Shown: piece by piece, positions 32,626 to 42,332 of the stretch | How positions within the stretch are numbered: position 1 is the first letter of the stretch | Layout: each line of letters opens with the position of its first letter | From: Dactylonectria macrodidyma | Taxonomy: Eukaryota > Ascomycota > Sordariomycetes > Hypocreales > Nectriaceae | Direction of reading: 5' to 3' | NCBI GenBank assembly: GCA_020744425.1 | Contig: JAGMUV010000026.1 | Location: 868,001 to 932,000 of the forward strand | DNA: 64,000 nucleotides | Made by a program: the position numbers and the translations under genes | The notes under the pieces: model-generated | Database searches by the model: none | Told to the model about the DNA's origin: nothing | The model's input: the letters and a program-made list of their open reading frames with translations, nothing else

Positions 32626-34865
32626 ATGGTTCACATTGCCCAGTGCATCGTCGACATTGACGCCAACCCTATAACGAAGCCACCCTCTGAGTCCCCAAAC
32701 GACTTGGTATGAACGCAATCCTCTTGACATTTAAACCTTTTGTTTCAGCCTAGGCTTAACAGTCCTGTCTCTCTAGAAAACATCTCCTCTGCCTCAGTTA
32801 GGGAAGCTATTTACTTGGAGAATGCAACATCCCGACCCACCAAGGAAGTACCAGCTCTTCCCCACAGAGAGGAGGCTGCTGGTCCTCAACAGCAGTACTA
32901 AGGCCGTGGACATCGAGAACGCTGTTCCTACATCTTCGGTGCCAACAAGCGATAAGACAGACAAGCAGCTAGCACCCAATGGTCTGAAGAAGAGGCTCAA
33001 CCAGCATAGTTTGGTCCAACGGCGCAAGATCAGTGTATCAGGGATTGGGCCCATGACAACAGTTCAAGAACTTGCCATGGATTCGCGTATGTGATCAAAG
33101 CCTAGCATTTGCCTTGACCTTGAGAACTGACTGGATACCAGCGACTATTCCTGGACGCCCGCCCTTCCATGAGCGCTCTATTAGTGCCCCTGGTACTTCG
33201 TTCAGAAAGCATCAGCTTACGGACACTTTCCTTTACATCTCCAGCGATGATGAAGGTCCCGAGCCTCGGTCTGCCTGCCAAGAGGCTCCTCAGGCATACC
33301 GTCAAGGAATAGCCCCAATCTCGCCGAAGCATTTTACCCCCCTCGTCATCCCCAAGTCCGATGCACGATTGCCCTTACTCCGGCACCAGCAATCCCTCAA
33401 CTGCTTCCCTGCTGGGAATGATTCTCTTAGATATGGTCGCTTCGATGGATCGCCCCGACGCCGCACGGCCTTCACCCTCAACTCTTCTATGCCCGATATC
33501 ACGACACCTAAGTCAGCATCGACCAAAGCCACGTCCTGTGACACGTTGCCTACTCCTGTTTCAGCACCGCCAATGGAGTCTCGGACCGCGTCTCCTAAGC
33601 CATGGGATGGACGTTACACTCCTCCCATCATCAGGACGGAAGCAAACAGTGCCTTCCGAGGCCACCGAAAGGGTGGCTCAGAATCATTGGGGATCATGGA
33701 CAGAGGGCGACTGAGGAAGAGCCCTGACTTGCGCACCAACAACGGCCCAATCATTCAGAGGACAGAGCCGAAGAGAGGCAAGAGCTCAGAACAAAAGGCC
33801 CTTGAACAGCTGCCTACTGGTCTGAAGCAAGCCGATGCCTCTGAGCAACTAGAGCAGTCTGAACTTGCGTTGCTTCAAAAGCAAGCGTTCGACCAGGTGG
33901 GGCGATTCGAGGTTCTGAAGGCAGCGGATGTCGAGACAGTTTCTAAGGTCAGTCATATAGTCAGTACTACCAGTGGAACCCGACTAATAATTCTACAGGA
34001 ACTCCGCCACTTGGATGAGAGGACTGAATACCTGCGTCGTACCTACAATGCTCTCCGTGTAGGCCGCCGAAATCTCCACTCACGCATCTTCCAGTACCTG
34101 CGCTCTCCTCGTGTCGCCAAGTTCAGCCATGAGTCGATGATGAAACAGAAGGAGGCACTTGCTGAGCTGGATGCCTCCATTGATGACTGGGTGAACAAGC
34201 TGGAACAGGCAGAGGACCGACGGACCCGCGTCCGTCAGAAGCTTCTCGAGCATGTTGCTGCAGCCGCGTGCCTCACTGTTGGCGGATTAACCACTACCCT
34301 GGAGCCACCACAGCAGCCACAGGCCAACACTCCTGCTTCAGGCATCAGTAACATATCGACTCCGCCGCGGAGCCACCTTGAGGAAACATTCACATCCGCT
34401 GGTACCGCGAGCAGCTCGCCCTCGCCTCAACGCGTCGTGGCTCAGGCTCCCAGCACCGTCGTGGAGCAGCCTGTTATCGAAGAGGCGGCAACGCGAGAAA
34501 CTGAGGAGCGTGTGATGAGCACTGCATTTCTGAAGCGAGCCGACGTTGAGAGCATCCGTATCTATGCTGGTGACGATGTGTATGCTCTTCTGGCAGATGT
34601 TAAGAACGAGATCACCCGGATGAGCAATCATGCCAACGAACCAACTTCCACTGCTGACATGATTGAGACCATACGAATAGCACATCATCGCCAGAGGAGT
34701 CATGATATGCTCAAAGGTATCTCTGCGGAAAGCCACCTTGTTAGACGAATGGATCATCCTGATACCAGAGTCTACTATCCTCTAGCGCCACCACCAACAA
34801 CCAAAGAAAATGAGCCTGCTGAGGACGACATTCCCCTTCTCGCAAATGTCGTCTATCGGCCCTAA
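32626..34865 (+). CDS. Uds1-domain protein (up-regulated during septation)
   Basis: Fungal protein with the Uds1 helical domain, named from a factor induced during septation. Four exons, 32626-32706, 32777-33086, 33142-33947 and 33999-34865, give 687 aa. The start has a good context (ACACCATGG). The first half is Pro/Ser-rich and probably disordered, with TFLYISSDDEGPEPR and many SP/TP sites. The Uds1 domain runs from about EQKALEQLPTGLKQAD to RQKLLEHVAAAACL, a coiled-coil with VSKELRHLDERTEYLRRTYNALR and RNLHSRIFQYLRSP. A Ser/Pro linker and an acidic C-terminus (ENEPAEDDIPLLANVVYRP) follow. The third intron (33948-33998) is 51 nt, a multiple of three with no stop, so retention would add 17 residues inside the coiled coil. 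Confidence 0.85.
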
Positions 34866-36130
34866 AAGCTTACAACCCATCACTTATAATCATTGCATTC
34901 CAAGTTTTACAACCACATTGGTACGATTTACGACCACCCTCACACAATCCTTTGATACCCCTACAGCATTTCTTTATCTAGGTACATTGGTACATTTGCA
35001 TTCCAGTGCTTTTTGCGTCCAGTCATGAAATTATCACAGCTACTACAACATTTTAGACATTCCTTTCCATATCATGTATTACCGTTGGGCGGTGTTTGAG
35101 GGTTTTCTACACTTTTCAAGGTCGCTTCTACCGCGACAGGTCGGCAACCAGATGTATGTTCCATCATTGGCTTGTACGGTATCAAGCATTGTATCTTTAC
35201 TATGTCAGAACACTCCTGTTTCCCTGTATCATTATATTATTCATGAAGCATCATCGTCAACCACATTGGGACCTCGCTCGTTCTCGCGACTGGCTGTTTC
35301 TGCTATCAGTCTGCTGAGCTAATACTTTGCAGTGGTGCTGGGATCAGTGTTGCAAACAAATATATCAAATCCAAATATATCCAAATCAAATCAAATCTAT
35401 CGAATTAAATTGAGGACAAATTTATACAAATCAAATCAATACAACAGTCTTTGTTGGAGGCAATCTGCCAAAATATGTGGGTGTCCTTAACTACCGGTAC
35501 CCCCACTTCTAACCCACCCAATCCACCACGACATCGTCGAGTGGATTCGGTGGATTAGCCAATCCACTGAGATTTTGCCAGTGGAGTGGGCAGTGGAATC
35601 CACCCCGACACCTGGCCCGCCTCTGAGCCCCGGTAATACCACGAGACCCTGCAAACCGGAAACTCGGCCGCCACCTCGCCCAGTCTTCTTGTCCCCCTCT
35701 GCTTTGGAAGCCCGGATACTTCAGCCGCCTAAGATTTCTTCCATGGTTGGTTCTTGGAGTAACAGGTCTGGACATTTAAGGTCCTGCCGCGGAGTGTGTC
35801 ACGGGTGCCATGCCGGGCGTGTTGGAACCCCGAAAATGCGACTTCTTCAGTGGAGGCGACTGGTGCCGGTTAACGCTTGACTATGTCGTGTTCATGCGAT
35901 GCGGGGTGGACTCTCCGCCATGATAAGCTCAGAGGTGTCGCATTTGGTGGTGAGGGGTACGACGCGGTCATTCGCGCCCTTAAGTTGACAGGGAATCAAT
36001 TCTGAACCGCATATCCACCTTGCCAACCTTAAAAGGGGCATGACTTGTAGGGCCGACTGAGTGTTCGACTTCACCCCCAGTCATCTTCTCAGTTCATTTG
36101 CTGGTGAGCTTAAATCCTTCAACCGCGACA
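34866..36130. other. Intergenic, with possible hAT-type ends
   Basis: At 35345 the sequence CAGTGTTGCAAACAAATATA looks like a hAT terminus. It is followed to about 35450 by an AT-rich array of CAAAT/ATC words. At 35510-35620 repeated AATCCAC/GTGGATT words suggest another subterminal array. No matching opposite ends or duplications were found. No coding gene is supported. Confidence 0.4.
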
Positions 36131-36694
36131 ATGGACCAAAATACTATCGTCGCCCCAACAATCACATTCAGAACTCATCGTCCGGGCGATATGGGTTACA
36201 TTATTCATCGACATGGATTGATTTACGCGAGAGAGTACGGTTGGGATGAACGTTTCGAGGGAATGGTTGCAAGAATCGCGGCAGACTTTGTTCAACATTA
36301 TGATACCACCAAGGAACGATGCTGGATTGCTGAAAGAAACGGAGAATTCCTAGGTTCCATACTTCTTGTGGGCGACAAAGACAACGAAAATGTGGCCAGG
36401 CTTCGTCTCCTCTTTGTGGAGCCTTCTTCTCGAGGCCTGGGTGTCGGGAAACAGTTGGTTCAACAGAGCATAGCGTTTGCCAAGAGCGCAGGCTACGTCC
36501 AAGTCGTTCTTTACACTCAGAGTATCCTATCTGCGGCCTGTCGGATCTACGAGTCTTTTGGGTTTCGGATAACACAGGAGGTGTCACCCGAACCATTCGC
36601 GCCCAACTCAACAGGCCAAATCTGGGCATGCAGTCTAAACAGTCTAAACACTCCATCCGCCGAAGCGCAAGATCGCCGGGAGGACCGAACTTGA
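36131..36694 (+). CDS. GNAT-family N-acetyltransferase
   Basis: Acetyl-CoA-dependent acetyltransferase of 187 aa with no intron. I start at ATG 36131 (MDQNTIVAPTITFRTHRPGD) because upstream codons in frame lack an ATG. The N-terminal part RTHRPGDMGYIIHRHGLIYAREYGWDERFEGMVARIAADF is strikingly like bacterial GNAT domains found alone or fused to MarR regulators. The acetyl-CoA motif is LRLLFVEPSSRGLGVGKQLV, followed by AGYVQVVLYTQSIL and IYESFGFRIT. Substrate unknown, probably a small amine. The resemblance and lack of introns suggest old transfer from bacteria, but this needs a phylogeny. Confidence 0.85.
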   Translation: MDQNTIVAPTITFRTHRPGDMGYIIHRHGLIYAREYGWDERFEGMVARIAADFVQHYDTTKERCWIAERNGEFLGSILLVGDKDNENVARLRLLFVEPSSRGLGVGKQLVQQSIAFAKSAGYVQVVLYTQSILSAACRIYESFGFRITQEVSPEPFAPNSTGQIWACSLNSLNTPSAEAQDRREDRT

Positions 36695-36969
36695 CTCTAG
36701 GGTTACATCTAACAGTCGAAACACCAGTCTCGTGCCACAAGGAACTTCAAATACTTTTTTTATTCTGAGCACACTTTATATACCCTTTGTTCAGCGCTGG
36801 TTAATTAGTGTACGGTAGCAAAGATTCCTCTAGATTGATCCATGTGGAATTACTTTCCGACTGCACAGCCACTTGTACAGACCACAACATCTCCTTGAGT
36901 GCGCGAAGGCACATTGGATGTATCGGACATGGATCTGATCCAATTAAAACCGCGAAAAAAATAGTGACA

Positions 36970-37386
36970 TTAGCTAACAGGCATTTCTTGCCTATGACAG
37001 AAGTACCAACATTTAGGCTTTTTACAAATAGCTACATTACAAGTCAGACAACCCCACATTGTTGATGTACCTATCTTCTTAGGGGCCCTTTGTCGGGCCC
37101 GGCTGTTGATGCTATTCGCATCTAGCTGTTGCAACGGGCCCTGTTTTCTAGGGCGTTGAACACTCTGACTTCTAGGGCCGATTTGAACACCCTGACAGGC
37201 CAGACATCGGGCCTGATTTTTCCTATTGTCAAAGATATGCTCTTCAAACGGCGTGGTGGTGTTCCCAGCACGATATCTTTGTCTGGATGAGCCTATCTGG
37301 CCATATGTCTTGAATATCTCGTCCACCAAGGCTTGTTTCCAACGGCTCTGTGATCTATAGGGTGTCCAAGCCGGCCGGCCTTTTAG
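36970..37386 (-). pseudogene. PiggyBac-like transposase C-terminal remnant
   Basis: The frame from 37386 to 36970 reads LKGRPAWTPYRSQSRWKQAL ... GQIGSSRQRYRAGNTTTPFEEH and ends in a Cys-rich module ARCLACQG ... WGCLTCNVAICKKPKCWYFCH. A CxxC plus CxxC/C/H end after a basic linker is typical of PiggyBac-type (DDE_Tnp_1_7) transposases in fungi. A splice acceptor GTAG precedes 37386. The catalytic domain is absent upstream. The family call rests on the C-terminal pattern alone. Confidence 0.45.
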
Positions 37387-37698
37387 CTACAAAAGGAAGC
37401 TATTAGCAAGGGCCGTTGCAAGGAGGAAGGACCATGTTAGAGCCCTAGCCGGGCCCCGGCGTTGACGATGGTCGGAATGCATATTTGACCTTAAATGATC
37501 ATGTAACGGTCTCAAGGTAGTGTATTGCAACTAGCTAGGCCACTCTACAGAGTATACCAAACTTAAGGAAAGAAGAAGAAGGGAAAAGAGAGTAGAGGAG
37601 GTCCATCCATAAATATACTCGTCATGGTGGCTTAAAGGTAAAAAGTGGGCCACGAAAGGCCGAGGGTTCCCGAGGCCACCTACGGGCACAGCCCGTTA

Positions 37699-38799
37699 CA
37701 CAACCACATCGCAGTTGAGTGGCTCAAAGAGGTCTATCTACCTCAAACCCAGCCGGCAGATGATTCTGATGCCAGACTTATTATCTTAGATGGCCATGGA
37801 AGTCATGTATCTGCGAGTATCTACCTGGTCTGAATCATAAATGCCGCTGACCTAAAACTCAGGATGAGTGGATGGCTACCTGCTTCTTGAACAACGTATA
37901 TTGCTGTTACCTGCCGGCTCATTGCTCTCATGGCCTACAACCGCTGGATAATGGCGTTTTTAATGCCTCCAAAGCTGCATATCGCAAAGAACTCCAAAAA
38001 TTGGCAAGCCTGACCGATTCTGCGCCGGTGGATAAGGTCAACTTCATTAAGGCTTATGCCAAAGCCAGGGAAGTGGGTATGACGAAGAAAAATATCCCCT
38101 CAGGCTGGAGAGTGACCGGAAATTGGCCAATTTCACGACGGAAAGCCCTCATACACCCAGAGATTCAGCCAGACAAGAAGGAAACTACGCCTGCATCAGA
38201 GGGCCTCAGTGACGGACAACGCGACTCTGATAATACGCCAAAGACCAGCCGTCATATCAGAGATCTGGGAAAGAACAAGAGCCGTTCAACCAGAAGACGG
38301 TATTCTGTGATATCGAAAGGGTTTGAAGCCCAGGAGTCAAAGATAGCCTCGCTGAGCGCAAGAGTCACCAGTCTGGAGGAGGAAGTCGGCCGGTTGAGTA
38401 GAGGCAAGAAGAGGAAGGCGATACCCAATCCCAACAAGAAGTTCATGACAGTAGCCGAGGCTCTAGTGGCTGGTGAAACTACTTCCGAGCCAAACCAGGC
38501 AATTGAAGAGACAGGGGCTGTTGAGGATGTGATTGAGGTGGGAGGGATGCAAGAGGATGGAAGTTCAAATTCGGAGGCGGAAGAGTTACCCGTCGTACGC
38601 ACCCGCAGCGGCCGCGAAGTAAAAAGACCGAGAAAATATTAAAATTCATTCAGTTCTAACCCGAATTCTGGAAATAAATTTATTTGTACAGTTTTTGTTA
38701 AGTTTTTCCCATGAGGTTGAAAATGTGAATTTTGTATGGGGAAAATTTTTTTTTGCTTACCGGTAGGTGGGTATTACCGGTAGGTGGGTACTGCATGGT
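37699..38799 (+). pseudogene. 5'-truncated pogo element B, transposase 3' half and terminus
   Basis: From about 37699 the sequence matches element A (45708 onward): HIAVEWLKEVYLPQTQ, ILDGHGSHVS, an intron, then HCSHGLQPLDNGVF, a basic region, a coiled coil (SLEEEVGRLSRGKKRKA), and the end GREVKRPRKY at 38642. The 3' terminus keeps GGTAGGTGGGTATTACCGG and ends TGCATGG at 38799, followed by TA. The left 60% is missing and replaced by unrelated sequence. It sits inside a hAT remnant, because the flank right of its TA matches 63.8 kb. Confidence 0.8.
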
Positions 38800-39096
38800 A
38801 TGTTCAATCTGCTGATATCATAGGCAGCAGGCTGCTGCCTGATGCTAGTTGTGGTCGTTCACTCTCATCATGAACAAGTTCACGATGATCGTGATTCTTG
38901 CCTCATTTTGTGAGCGAGCGACTTGATATTGACAGGACACCTCCGAAGTACGTGGTGATCGACGATCAAATCGATCGATTGGAGGTTTGATCGATACGAT
39001 ATCGATCGATTGACAGGTTGGATCGATCGATCGAAATCCAAATCGAATCGATTAATCGAATCGATCAAATCGACCAGTCGATCGATTTCCAACCCT
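38800..39096. mobile_element. Right end of a CGAT-type hAT element
   Basis: The terminus CGATCGATTTCCAACCCTG ends at 39096. The preceding 140 bp are packed with ATCGAT words and match, reversed, the left end of the small element at 8715. Further inside, 38803-38905 (CTGCTGATATCATAGGCAGC and a TTCACGATGATCGTGATTC palindrome) match 63820-63925, upstream of a hAT transposase gene. The opposite end is not present here. Confidence 0.7.
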
Positions 39097-39527
39097 GCCC
39101 TCGCTGCCGTACTCGAGAAGTATGGTGATGTGATGAGCTCCCCGAGCCGGGAAAAGCTTCAGTCAGCGAGGAAGGTGCTCTCAGAGTCGATTTTAATGGA
39201 CAAGCAGCGGAACGCATTCGTCAGCAACTTCGAGAGTCGACTCAAGAAGATCATAACTAAAAGAAAACCAGGAAAATTCACAAGCCCACTGGAATGTTCG
39301 TTACAAGTGTCAACTTCGAGGATATCCAGTCACAACACGAGGCTGAGCTCGCTGCCGCTGATGAGAAGGAACAACGCCGTCAACTTCGCTCGATAAAAGC
39401 CTTCATTAAGCAGGAAAGAGACCGCTTCTTCGCGCTTTGGAGAGCTGATAAAATTGCTCGCTTTGGCACGACGAAGAAGGCGTGGCCTTTTGAGACTTGG
39501 CTTAAGGAAACAGGAAGGGAAAATGAC
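39097..39527 (+). pseudogene. Frameshifted coding fragment, probably transposon-derived
   Basis: The first part reads AAVLEKYGDVMSSPSREKLQ in one frame. After about 39260 the coding signal moves to another frame: KIHKPTGMFVTSVNFEDIQS ... EKEQRRQLRSIKAFIKQERD ... FETWLKETG. The character is helical and charged like the tail of a transposase, but I recognise no family. It is cut on the left by a hAT end and on the right by the pogo terminus at 39530. Confidence 0.4.
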
Positions 39528-40366
39528 TACCATGCATTACCCACCTGCGGCTAAGACCCACCTACCGTACAGCAAAAATAAAATTTCCCCATACAAAATG
39601 TCCGATTTCACTTACACAGTATTTGGCCAAAATTGAAGTTATTTACATGAAACAAGCTATATCTTAGTGAGAGTTTCATGTTGTTTCGTATTATAATATT
39701 GCTTTTCATATTACAAAAGCGGTATGGCCGCATATCACCCATGTAAAATTTCTGCAGATGGCTCCTTCACGACTTGACCTCCTCGAATCTTCGTGGAATT
39801 TTTATTCACACCAGCCTTCCGGAACCGCCTTGAAAATGCCTCGAACGTCTTATACAGAGGATGGTGTTATTGAAGCCATACTGGATGTCACAGATAACGA
39901 CCTCTCTCAGGACCAAGCCGCCCAGAAGCACGGCATCCCTCAGACCACTTTTTCTCGCCGACTGAGAGGCATACCGTCTAAATCTGAAGTCACCCAGCCT
40001 GCCCAGTTGTTATCCAAGTCTCAAGAGGCCAGATTAGTCACCTGGATACTGAGACAAGAGGCCTTGGGCTATGCTCCTTCCCACAGTCAAGTTCGCGCCA
40101 CCGTCGTGTGCAGGGTTGAAATCCATGCCACGGAATCCACATATGGATCCACATATGGATCCATATCCATTTCCACGCCATTCCATATGGCCTTTAGCAA
40201 ATCCACGTCCATTCCACGTAGCCCCTTCCACATGTGGAAATCGTGGAAATGAATGGATATTACTTCGGTACCTAATTATTAGGCGAGGTTTGAAAACAGT
40301 TACTACAGCAACTATCTGACTTCCCCGACTAGTAAATAGCCCGCACCAAGTATTTTCTTTTGCCTA

Positions 40367-42227
40367 ACGTACATGATAAGCTTATGTCGCAGACAAGCAT
40401 GTGTCACAAAAATCCCTCATTCTCTTCTCTTTACGTTTGATCAATTGATTCTCAACCATTAAAGATGTCCCAGTCAAATGATGAAGGAAAAATTCTTCTT
40501 GCCCTGCAAGCCCTTCAAAATGATCCAAAATTAAGCATCCGAGGCGCCGCATCAATATACCAGGTCTGTCATCAGAAGCTAGGTCGCCGCCAGCGAGGCA
40601 TGCAGTCTCGACGCGATTGGGTCCCTAAATCACGCAAACTATCTGATCTAGAGGAACAGATCATAGTTCGGTTCATCCTCGACCTGGATTCGCGAGGATT
40701 TCCCCCGCGACTGCGTGGTGTGGAAGAAATGGCCAACCGATTGCTCGCTGACCGCGACGCGCCACCCGTCGGCAAGCGCTGGGCTTCCAACTTCATCAAG
40801 CGACACAAAGAGCTCAAGACGCGGTTTTTTCGCAGATATGACTACCAGAGGGCTAAATGCGAAGACCCAACGGAGATTCGAAAGTGGTTTAAGCTCGTGG
40901 AAAACACAATCGCGAAATATGGTATCGACCTAGCTGATATCTACAACTTTGATGAGGTTGGCTTTCTAATGGGCATGATTGCAAGCGGAATGGTCGTCAC
41001 AGGCTCAGAAAGGCGTGCAAGGCCAAAATCAGTGCAGCCTGGAAACAGGGAATGGATTACTGTCATCCAGGCGATCAATGCGGAAGGCTGGGAGATCGCG
41101 CCGTTCATCATAGGTGCCGGCCAATATCACCTCGCCAACTGGTACCGGGAAAGTAACCTCCCGGACGACTGGGCTATTGCAACATCTCCAAATGGCTGGA
41201 CCGATAACGAGCTAGGCCTTGAGTGGCTGAAGCACTTTGACCGATGCACAAATACGCGATCAGTTGGTCGCTATCGTCTTCTGATCCTTGACGGCCACGA
41301 AAGTCACCACTCTCTCGACTTTGAGAAATATTGCCAGGCAAACAAGATTGTTACACTCTGTATGCCGCCTCATTCATCTCACCTACTTCAGCCTCTCCAT
41401 GTTGGGTGCTTTAGCCTGCTCAAGAAGGCTTACGGGCAAGAAATCGAGCATCTGATCCGATGCTCTATAACCCACGTTTCCAAGACCGAGTTCTTTCCCG
41501 CCTTTTATGCAGCGTTTCAGGCCACCATGACAGAGAAAAATATCAAGGCAGCTTTTAGAGGGGCTGGGCTTGTTCCTCTTGACCCAGAAAGCGTGGTATC
41601 GAAGCTTGATGTGCAGCTACGGACTCCAACGCCGGTTGAGGAGGAGGCCGGCCCCTCTACCGCTTGGGTTTCAAAGACACCCAGGACTGTCCTTGAGGCC
41701 CAATCTCAGTCTGAATACCTAGATAGACGAATTAGAAGGCATAAAAGCAGCTCGCCAGAGTCAATTCTGGAAGCATTAAAGTCGCTTTCTAAGGGAACAA
41801 AGGCAATGATGCATGAGAACGCCTTATTGAGAGCTCAGGTCCGTGATCTTCAACAGGCAAATGAAACACTAAGCCGGCGTCGAAGGGCAAAAAGGACCAG
41901 ACTACAGAAAGGAGGGGTGATGATAGTAGGGGAAGCAAGGGAAGTAATTAATCAGATGAATATAGATGGGCAGGTCGAGGGCGAATCGTCGAGAAGTGGT
42001 GGTCAAGGAGGGTCGGCGCGACCGAGGGAAAGGCGCTGTGGAGGATGCGGCAAGACGGGACATAACGCAAGGACATGTCAAATAGTTGTTGCAATATCTG
42101 AAGAAGAATACAGCAATTGATTTTAATTGATTAGAGAGTTTGTTGTGCTTTTCTGGTGATTTCTGTTTTGAAGGTTGAGATTTTTTGTGACACATGCTTG
42201 TCTGTGACATAAGCTTATCATGTACGT
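40367..42227 (+). mobile_element. Fot/pogo element with 46-bp inverted repeats (1861 bp)
   Basis: The left end begins ACGTACATGATAAGCTTATG, and the right end is its reverse complement with one mismatch over about 46 bp. The target duplication is TA (40365-40366 and 42228-42229). It inserted in the 5' non-coding part of the hAT element, upstream of the hAT transposase start. The termini resemble those of the MITE at 48756-49184. Confidence 0.95.
40465..42120 (+). CDS. Fot1-like transposase (DDE_1) with zinc knuckle; third catalytic Asp replaced
   Basis: Single-exon transposase of 551 aa. N-terminal helix-turn-helix (SIRGAASIYQVCHQKLGRR), a CENP-B/Tc5-type second DNA-binding half (FPPRLRGVEEMANRLLADRD ... 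RWASNFIKRH), then the DDE_1 core: first Asp in IYNFDEVGF, second in LLILDGHESHHS (about residue 276). At the third site, 36 residues on, the usual QPLDVG reads QPLHVGCF (His 312, codon 41398-41400). The C-terminus has a coiled coil and a CCHC knuckle CGGCGKTGHNARTC. The frame is otherwise intact between good inverted repeats. The lost Asp suggests the enzyme cannot cut, although binding may persist. Confidence 0.93.
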   Translation: MSQSNDEGKILLALQALQNDPKLSIRGAASIYQVCHQKLGRRQRGMQSRRDWVPKSRKLSDLEEQIIVRFILDLDSRGFPPRLRGVEEMANRLLADRDAPPVGKRWASNFIKRHKELKTRFFRRYDYQRAKCEDPTEIRKWFKLVENTIAKYGIDLADIYNFDEVGFLMGMIASGMVVTGSERRARPKSVQPGNREWITVIQAINAEGWEIAPFIIGAGQYHLANWYRESNLPDDWAIATSPNGWTDNELGLEWLKHFDRCTNTRSVGRYRLLILDGHESHHSLDFEKYCQANKIVTLCMPPHSSHLLQPLHVGCFSLLKKAYGQEIEHLIRCSITHVSKTEFFPAFYAAFQATMTEKNIKAAFRGAGLVPLDPESVVSKLDVQLRTPTPVEEEAGPSTAWVSKTPRTVLEAQSQSEYLDRRIRRHKSSSPESILEALKSLSKGTKAMMHENALLRAQVRDLQQANETLSRRRRAKRTRLQKGGVMIVGEAREVINQMNIDGQVEGESSRSGGQGGSARPRERRCGGCGKTGHNARTCQIVVAISEEEYSN

Positions 42228-42332
42228 TACAATAATTCATGCCTTTAATTTGCAACCTTGATTGTAAAATTTTTGGATCTGGCCACTTTTGTTACTTGAT
42301 CACACGAAACGCCCATCATTCGAGACAGACAG

